The notes under the pieces are model-generated. The model was given only the letters and a program-made list of their open reading frames with translations. It had not been told where the DNA came from and did not search any database. A program made the translations under genes and the position numbers. Positions 6,157 through 9,935 of a stretch of 9,935 bases of DNA are shown here, piece by piece. The stretch comes from Candidatus Hodarchaeota archaeon (GTDB lineage Archaea > Asgardarchaeota > Heimdallarchaeia > Hodarchaeales > Hodarchaeaceae), in assembly GCA_030589605.1 (NCBI GenBank), contig JAUUVJ010000123.1:1-9935 (forward strand), read 5' to 3'. Position 1 is the first letter of the stretch. Every line of letters starts with the position of its first letter.

Positions 6157-6645
6157 ATGGACTATGATGAAAATGAGGGTATAGAAACAGGGTTATTCGA
6201 ATTTTGCGGAATGAGTATTTCTTGTCATTCGGTTAATTTGTTGAAAGATCAAGTAGAAGAGAAAGATAAAAAATTAAAGGAAGTAACAAAAGCATTAAAG
6301 GAAAAAGAGTCATTATTATCAGCATTTGAAATCTTATTTGGAAATTTATCAAAAGGCTTTTTCTTTACTTCATTTCAAAATCATTACAAGAAAATTATAA
6401 AAGAAATTCCAGAAATAAAAATAGCAGCAATTGGGGAGATAGATGGAGTAATCGATATTTGGACAATTTTGAAATCAAATAAGATAGAATTGCGAAAACA
6501 AATTGCTGGATATCATGTTGAAATAATAAAGCTCTGGGATCAAGTCGAGTTTGAATTTATGACAATTCCAGTATTAGATGAAGAAGATATTGAGGAAATC
6601 AGAGGAGAAGAACTAACAGATATGTATATCTTTTATGAGGTTTAA
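6157..6645 (+). CDS. Small protein with a degenerate nucleotidyltransferase (MNT)-like C-terminal region
   Basis: This 162-residue protein is not confidently recognised. The N-terminal 30 residues contain C17 and C23; a charged helix (about 28-56) resembles a short coiled coil. The region 75-140 reads as strand-helix-strand: GEIDGVIDIWTIL, then a helix to IIKLW, then QVEFEFMTIPV. The DIW strand followed by a helix and a hydrophobic FEF-I-P strand recalls short, non-catalytic MNT-fold proteins that sit beside HEPN genes. The catalytic GS(x)nDxD signature of active nucleotidyltransferases is missing. It is tightly packed: 3 bases after the preceding gene, and its last 11 bases overlap the next gene. 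That arrangement, plus the HEPN-like downstream partner, suggests an antitoxin-like role. A wholly different alpha/beta protein is possible. Confidence 0.72.
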   Translation: MDYDENEGIETGLFEFCGMSISCHSVNLLKDQVEEKDKKLKEVTKALKEKESLLSAFEILFGNLSKGFFFTSFQNHYKKIIKEIPEIKIAAIGEIDGVIDIWTILKSNKIELRKQIAGYHVEIIKLWDQVEFEFMTIPVLDEEDIEEIRGEELTDMYIFYEV

Positions 6646-7009
6646 TAAATTGAAAGAAAAGCATCATACTTACCGTGCTTCCCAAAATTTCTTATTTCTC
6701 CAAGAATTGGAAAAAATTAATTCCAAGTTTTATGATTGGATGGGTATTATAGTTTTTTATATAGCTTTACACCGAGTTCGTGCTGAATTAGCTAGGAAAA
6801 TAAAACTAATTAGAAAAAAAATTGGTCATGGGAGACTAAATGGATATGTAGTTTCACATTTTGACACTTCTTTTTCTAATGATTATATTTTCCTTTATGA
6901 GGAAAGTAGAAGATTAAGATATGATTTAAGGACAAAAGATGTTTTCAGTCAATCAGATTATACAAATGTTAAAGAAATTCTCCTAAAGGTTATTTTTCCT
7001 AATACTTAG
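6635..7009 (+). CDS. HEPN-like small basic protein, possible toxin or RNA-binding partner
   Basis: This helical, basic protein has 124 residues. Three features match the HEPN-like families that I know. The helix YDWMGIIVFYIALHRVRAEL (33-52) has the F-Y-x-A-x-H pattern. A central H-x-R comes next (H65, R67). The helix LYEESRRLRYDL (87-98) matches the Y-x-x-L/S-x-x-x-R-Y pattern. The classical RNase motif R-x4-6-H is not seen; R67 and H75 are spaced R-x7-H, so nuclease activity is uncertain. Its ATG lies inside the end of the upstream gene (11-base overlap, different frame), showing translational coupling as in many toxin-antitoxin pairs. In known MNT/HEPN systems the HEPN protein is the toxin and the MNT protein modifies or masks it. 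Here both halves are divergent, so the assignment is tentative. Confidence 0.7.
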   Translation: MRFNKLKEKHHTYRASQNFLFLQELEKINSKFYDWMGIIVFYIALHRVRAELARKIKLIRKKIGHGRLNGYVVSHFDTSFSNDYIFLYEESRRLRYDLRTKDVFSQSDYTNVKEILLKVIFPNT

Positions 7010-7017
7010 AAAAAATG

Positions 7018-7055
7018 TCTTTTCCTTTTTTCTTCTTCTTTAGATTCTTTTTTTT
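7018..7055 (+). terminator. T-rich terminator between convergent operons
   Basis: The 60-base gap between the HEPN-like gene and the recombinase is strongly T-rich on the + strand, with runs TTTTCCTTTTTTC and a terminal eight-T run (7048-7055). Archaeal RNA polymerase stops at such U-tracts without needing a hairpin. On the - strand the recombinase transcript reads into A-rich sequence, with one shorter T run right after its stop. Confidence 0.6.
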
Positions 7056-7069
7056 AAAAATTAATTATT

Positions 7070-7945
7070 CTAAATAGGCATTTCCTCTACAATAGCAAGA
7101 AAACGGTCATTGATCTCCTTTTCTGTTGGTTTAACATAAGTCATTGTTGTTTGAATCTTAGCATGACCTAATTTCTTACTTATAACAAGAATATCCATTC
7201 CAGCTTTGTAATAACGAGTAGCAAAGGTCACTCTAAGATCGTGAGAAACGAATTCTACACCTGACATCTTACGCATTTCTTGAAAGTATCGATCTATGGT
7301 TTTATTTGTAGTTTTTCCAGTCTTAGAATAGAGTAAAAAAACATGCTTTACTTCGTCGAGTTTTCTTTGTTTAAGAAACTGCTCAAATCTTGGCAAATGT
7401 CTTTTAGCGATAGGAATAAATCGAACCTTATCTCCTTTTCCATGAATCCTTAATCTTTTCCTCTGTAAATCAAGATCCTCTAATTTTATTCTTGTGTATT
7501 CGTTTCGACGTAAGCCAAATTCAATTCCAAGAAAAAATATAAATCTAAACAAAGGATGACTAATCATTGATTGACATTGCTTAATTTCCTCTTCTGTTAA
7601 AGCTCTATGAGCTTCATCGCCTTTTGTTGCCTTTGGGGCTTTTTTCTCAAAGTATTCTAACTCCTCTGGATCGATTAATTTCTTTCTTTTGAGAAAATAG
7701 TAGAATTTTTTCAGAGCATAGAATTTTCTTCTGCGTGTCGATCCAGTACAAGATTTTTTCTGTTCATTAAGAAAAGCTGCTAAGTCTAAAGTGTTAGAAT
7801 CTTTTAAGACCTTATTTCGTTGTTTTTGAAAGGATTGGAATTGAAGTAAAATGTATAAATATTCTGATCTGGATCGATCACTTAAATTATCAAGATCCAG
7901 TAATTTAAACTCCTCAATTAGAGTTTTATTTGAGTGAGAGGACAT
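7070..7945 (-). CDS. Tyrosine recombinase/integrase (XerD-like phage integrase family)
   Basis: This complete 291-residue recombinase has an N-terminal SAM-like core-binding domain (about 5-90) and a C-terminal catalytic domain (about 113-285). All six active-site residues can be placed: R146 in GLRRNEY, K170 in the GKG beta-hairpin, H235 and R238 in HDLR, H261 in LGHA and the nucleophile Y270. The nine-residue distance from H261 to Y270 matches XerD. Such enzymes cut and rejoin DNA at paired core sites through a 3'-phosphotyrosine. The gene starts at an ATG only 3 bases after the stop of the ribbon-helix-helix gene, so both are made from one mRNA. The host's XerA, which resolves chromosome dimers, is an alternative identity. 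The partner gene and the small cargo operon next door favour an integrase of a mobile element. Confidence 0.92.
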   Translation of the reverse strand: MSSHSNKTLIEEFKLLDLDNLSDRSRSEYLYILLQFQSFQKQRNKVLKDSNTLDLAAFLNEQKKSCTGSTRRRKFYALKKFYYFLKRKKLIDPEELEYFEKKAPKATKGDEAHRALTEEEIKQCQSMISHPLFRFIFFLGIEFGLRRNEYTRIKLEDLDLQRKRLRIHGKGDKVRFIPIAKRHLPRFEQFLKQRKLDEVKHVFLLYSKTGKTTNKTIDRYFQEMRKMSGVEFVSHDLRVTFATRYYKAGMDILVISKKLGHAKIQTTMTYVKPTEKEINDRFLAIVEEMPI

Positions 7946-7948
7946 TGA

Positions 7949-8479
7949 TTAAACCCATGTTAAGCGTTTGTTTGCTTTATTGTATGTTATGATTTTCTGT
8001 TCTCTTAGCTCGTTGATTGCTTCGCCTATTGGATCACTACCTCTCTCTTTGGCTTCCTTAATCTCTTGTTTAAGGTTTGGATAGTGATTAATGATTGCTT
8101 TTTCAACAAGTAGATATGTCATTAGTCTAACTTTCTTATCGCTTTTTAAGACTGCTAATATTTCTTCACGAAGGATCCTTTGCCTCGATTCTTGTGTTGA
8201 AATAGCTTTTTCTCGTTGGATTTCAACCAGTTTTGAAAGATTATCCAGTCCTTCTTGAAATTCTTTGTGAATACCAGATACAGCTTGATCGATTGTTAAA
8301 TTAACTCGTTCTTTCAATTCGTCTAACGTAGTAGAAATTATTTGCGGTTCTTCGATGAATCTTTTCATTAATTGAACGAGAGCAGAGGACATTGTATAAC
8401 CTTTATCCTTTACTGTTGTTTTAAACAATTCTTTGATCTTAGAATTAACATTAAAGGTAATAGTTTCTTTTTCAGACAA
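7949..8479 (-). CDS. Ribbon-helix-helix / coiled-coil / winged-helix-like DNA-binding protein, partner of the integrase
   Basis: The protein has 176 residues and three visible parts. Residues 5-44 look like a ribbon-helix-helix domain: strand TITFNVN, helix from SKIKELF, turn near KGYTM, then helix SSALVQLMKRFIEE. Residues about 50-105 are a charged helix, likely a coiled coil. Residues about 105-176 form a helical domain ending in a probable wing (IGEAINELREQKIITYNKANKRLTWV region), as in winged-helix proteins. RHH domains bind DNA as dimers by inserting the strand into the major groove. The TTG at 8479 is the only usual start before the stop at 8489-8491. Being first in an operon with the recombinase, it may act as excision/integration helper, autoregulator or element-maintenance factor. 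Which of these applies cannot be decided from sequence. Confidence 0.78.
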   Translation of the reverse strand: MSEKETITFNVNSKIKELFKTTVKDKGYTMSSALVQLMKRFIEEPQIISTTLDELKERVNLTIDQAVSGIHKEFQEGLDNLSKLVEIQREKAISTQESRQRILREEILAVLKSDKKVRLMTYLLVEKAIINHYPNLKQEIKEAKERGSDPIGEAINELREQKIITYNKANKRLTWV

Positions 8480-8593
8480 ATTTAATCCCTACTCCAGAAA
8501 AGTTACTATGAGATATTAAAAATTTGTTAACAATCAGCGGTTTGACGACATTTTTTATTTCTCGTTTAGATATTTTTCTTATCCATCCTGAAA
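8480..8593 (-). promoter_or_regulatory. Promoter region of the RHH-integrase operon, with right copy of TTGTTAACAA
   Basis: Read on the - strand, this gap holds in order the palindrome TTGTTAACAA (8533-8524), a TATA-like TTTTTAATATC (about 8525-8511), a GGAG, and TAGGGATTAAA (8491-8481) ending just before the TTG start. Both the palindrome and TAGGGATTAAA recur at the far left of the block (5151-5160 and 5080-5090), each in matching orientation relative to the nearby + strand genes. Autoregulation by the RHH protein is the simplest reading. The gap also separates the block from the ogt gene, so it is the likely right edge of an inserted element. Confidence 0.45.
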
Positions 8594-9106
8594 TTAGGTT
8601 GTTTTAATTCCATATTTCAAGTTCCATAGGATTTTCTGTTCATGTTCTAGCAACCATTTTTTCCTCCAAACTCCGCCACCATAACCAGTCAATTTTTTAT
8701 TACTTCCGATCACTCGGTGACAGGGAACAATAATTGAAATTGGATTTTTTCCATTAGCATTACCCACTGCTCTCGTTCCATTTATATTTTCTATCTTTCT
8801 TGCAATATCTAAATAAGAGCAGGTTTTTCCGAAGGGAACATGTATTAATTCCTTCCAAACTTTTTTTTGAAAATTAGTTCCTTCTAGTTCTAATTTCAAT
8901 GAAAAATCTTGTCTTTTTCCTTTAAAATATTCATCAATTTGATCTAAACATTCTTTCAAAATTTGAGGTGTATTTTTCTTTACAGCTCTTTGTTCAAAAT
9001 TCTGTTCATCATCAACAAAAGTAAGTGATGTTACATTTTTATCGTTACTAGCAATCCTAATTAGTCCTATTGGTGATTTATAAAATCTGACCACTTCATC
9101 TTTCAA
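8594..9106 (-). CDS. ogt: Methylated-DNA--protein-cysteine S-methyltransferase (Ogt/AdaB type)
   Basis: This 170-residue suicide repair enzyme takes the alkyl group from O6-methylguanine (and O4-methylthymine) in DNA onto its own cysteine. The active-site motif PCHRV is at 128-132 with C129. The preceding NPISIIV helps build the base pocket. RAVGNANGKNP (112-122) contains the Arg finger that flips the base out. TGYGGG (140-145) and KKWLLEHE close the fold. The length equals that of E. coli Ogt. The TTG at 9106 is used because an excellent Shine-Dalgarno GGAGGTGG (9111-9118 on the complement) lies just before it and the alternative ATG at 9123 is out of frame. Only 17 bases separate it from the stop of adaA upstream, so they form an operon like adaA-adaB of Bacillus. 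Its own strong SD should keep its level high once the operon is induced. Confidence 0.96.
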   Translation of the reverse strand: MKDEVVRFYKSPIGLIRIASNDKNVTSLTFVDDEQNFEQRAVKKNTPQILKECLDQIDEYFKGKRQDFSLKLELEGTNFQKKVWKELIHVPFGKTCSYLDIARKIENINGTRAVGNANGKNPISIIVPCHRVIGSNKKLTGYGGGVWRKKWLLEHEQKILWNLKYGIKTT

Positions 9107-9124
9107 AACACCACCTCCAACATA

Positions 9125-9688
9125 TTATTGAACTCTTTGGACTTGACCTGGTGACAAACCAAATTCTTTGGTGAAAGCTTTCCGAAACCCACTGGATGAT
9201 CTAAATCCACATCTGGAGCTTACGCTTCGATATTTTTCACCTGTTTCAATCAGTTTTCTAGCATATTGTAAGCGCAATTTTCTATGAAATGCCAAAGGGG
9301 TTAACTGAAAGCGAATTTTGAAATATCTTCTAATAGTTGAAATATTCACACTAGCCACCTGAGCTAGATCTTTCTCTGTAAGTTTTCGCTCTACTTCGTT
9401 TTTTAAAAGAGTACAAACAGAATCAAACCAATATGGGGATTCATCTGGAAAATACCCAGCCCTACAACGTTTACAACCTCTAAAACCTTTGAATATAGCG
9501 TTTTTCCGTGTTTCAAAAAAGATTATGTTTTTTTTCAATGGTTTTCTAGCTTTACATGATGGCAAACAATAGATTTTTGTTGATAAAACTCCAACATAGA
9601 ATATACCATCAAATTCTTTATCGCGTTCTATTGTTGCTTTGAACATTTGTTCATAATCTAATTTTCTTTTTGGAATCGTTTTTTGCAC
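9125..9688 (-). CDS. adaA: AdaA: methylphosphotriester-sensing activator with Ada zinc domain and AraC-type HTH
   Basis: The protein has 187 residues. The N-terminal Ada domain (about 10-85) has the four zinc cysteines C41, C45, C72 and C75, with exactly the spacing of E. coli Ada (38, 42, 69, 72). C41 should be the methyl acceptor. The C-terminal part (about 100-185) is an AraC-type double helix-turn-helix, with KDLAQVASVNISTIRRYFK in the first unit and FRSSSGFRKAFTKEFGLSP in the second. The protein takes methyl groups from DNA phosphotriesters, and the methylated form should bind its promoter and activate adaA and ogt. It lacks the O6-methylguanine domain, which is supplied by the next gene. 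The GTG start is the only usual one after the in-frame stop at 9698-9700. No SD is present, so the message may be leaderless. Ada is mostly bacterial, so transfer from bacteria is likely. Confidence 0.93.
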   Translation of the reverse strand: MQKTIPKRKLDYEQMFKATIERDKEFDGIFYVGVLSTKIYCLPSCKARKPLKKNIIFFETRKNAIFKGFRGCKRCRAGYFPDESPYWFDSVCTLLKNEVERKLTEKDLAQVASVNISTIRRYFKIRFQLTPLAFHRKLRLQYARKLIETGEKYRSVSSRCGFRSSSGFRKAFTKEFGLSPGQVQRVQ

Positions 9689-9721
9689 TATCCAATATTA
9701 AGACTTCTCTGTTCGATAATA

Positions 9722-9738
9722 ATAGTTATCATAACTAT
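9722..9738. promoter_or_regulatory. 17-bp palindrome upstream of adaA, candidate operator
   Basis: ATAGTTAT and ATAACTAT are perfect reverse complements around a single C (9730). The centre lies 42 bases before the adaA GTG, just upstream of or overlapping an AT-rich TATA-like stretch (about 9716-9726). The bases CGAT on the left and ATCG on the right extend the symmetry imperfectly. Position suits either an activator site for methylated AdaA or a repressor site. It does not resemble the E. coli Ada box closely. Confidence 0.5.
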
Positions 9739-9935
9739 AATCGTCAAAAGGAATAGCTAACACATTTTATATGAAGATTTCGCTAAATTTCGTGCATGGA
9801 ATTTTTTATCCGAGTTCTAATAATTTTGAAAGACTAGTAAGTTTTTATCATTCAATTGTTTTCCACTGCAAGGTTTTATCAGTATTTTTTCTAGTAAGGC
9901 CAAACTTTAGCTTTCTAGATCACAAAAAACGATGA
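9739..9935. other. Sequence beyond the ada promoter, no supported gene
   Basis: Nothing convincing is encoded here. One small + frame runs from ATG 9771 to TGA 9933-9935 (54 residues). Its product is a random-looking mix of aromatic and hydrophobic residues, with no SD and no motif, so it is not called. The region may contain the promoter of a gene lying to the right of the window. Confidence 0.5.

Noticed and set aside
5080..8534. Terminal inverted repeats of a DDE-type transposon
   Set aside because: The two shared words occur in different order at the two ends, no transposase is present and the recombinase is of the tyrosine type.
9771..9935. 54-residue + frame ending exactly at the window edge
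   Set aside because: Composition looks non-coding, no SD, no motif. The stop at the edge is a coincidence of the window.

Overview
The window looks archaeal. It starts inside the C-terminal half of a Hel308-type helicase, a Ski2-like enzyme typical of Archaea. It also has a transcription factor with the archaeal 'bat' (HTH_10) helix-turn-helix, archaeal-style TATA elements, several TTG/GTG starts and few Shine-Dalgarno sequences. Base composition is AT-rich (by eye about one third G+C). An Asgard archaeon (Heimdall- or Loki-like) would fit, but nothing here proves the lineage. No rRNA, tRNA, CRISPR array or insertion sequence was seen.

Layout. (a) 1-786: 3' end of hel308. (b) 862-3146: a probable arsenic or metalloid response neighbourhood. 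It holds an ArsN2-type acetyltransferase, a convergent bat-HTH regulator with a Cys-x-Cys ... Cys pattern, and a divergent ten-helix EamA-family permease. The permease start overlaps the stop of a possible 10-codon leader peptide. (c) 3147-3785: a long non-coding stretch with a good promoter and a hairpin ahead of the next gene. (d) 3786-5039: a complete DEAD-box RNA helicase whose motif II reads DECD. (e) 5040-8593: a compact block that looks like a small integrated element. Three tightly packed + strand genes (unknown coiled-coil protein, MNT-like protein, HEPN-like protein) converge on a - strand pair, a ribbon-helix-helix/coiled-coil protein followed by a tyrosine recombinase with all six catalytic residues. 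Both ends of the block carry the palindrome TTGTTAACAA, and an 11-base word is also shared between them. (f) 8594-9688: a - strand adaA-ogt pair for DNA alkylation repair, preceded by a 17-bp palindrome. (g) 9689-9935: promoter and otherwise empty sequence.

How the genes may work together. The adaA-ogt pair is a self-contained adaptive response: AdaA senses methyl phosphotriesters and should switch on itself and the O6-methylguanine repair enzyme. ArsN2, the Cys-bearing regulator and the permease may form a detoxification set, but only ArsN2 is firmly tied to arsenic. Block (e) is the most novel part. It looks like a mini integrative element with its own recombinase and DNA-binding partner, carrying a three-gene toxin-antitoxin-like or defence-like cargo whose first gene I cannot assign to any family.
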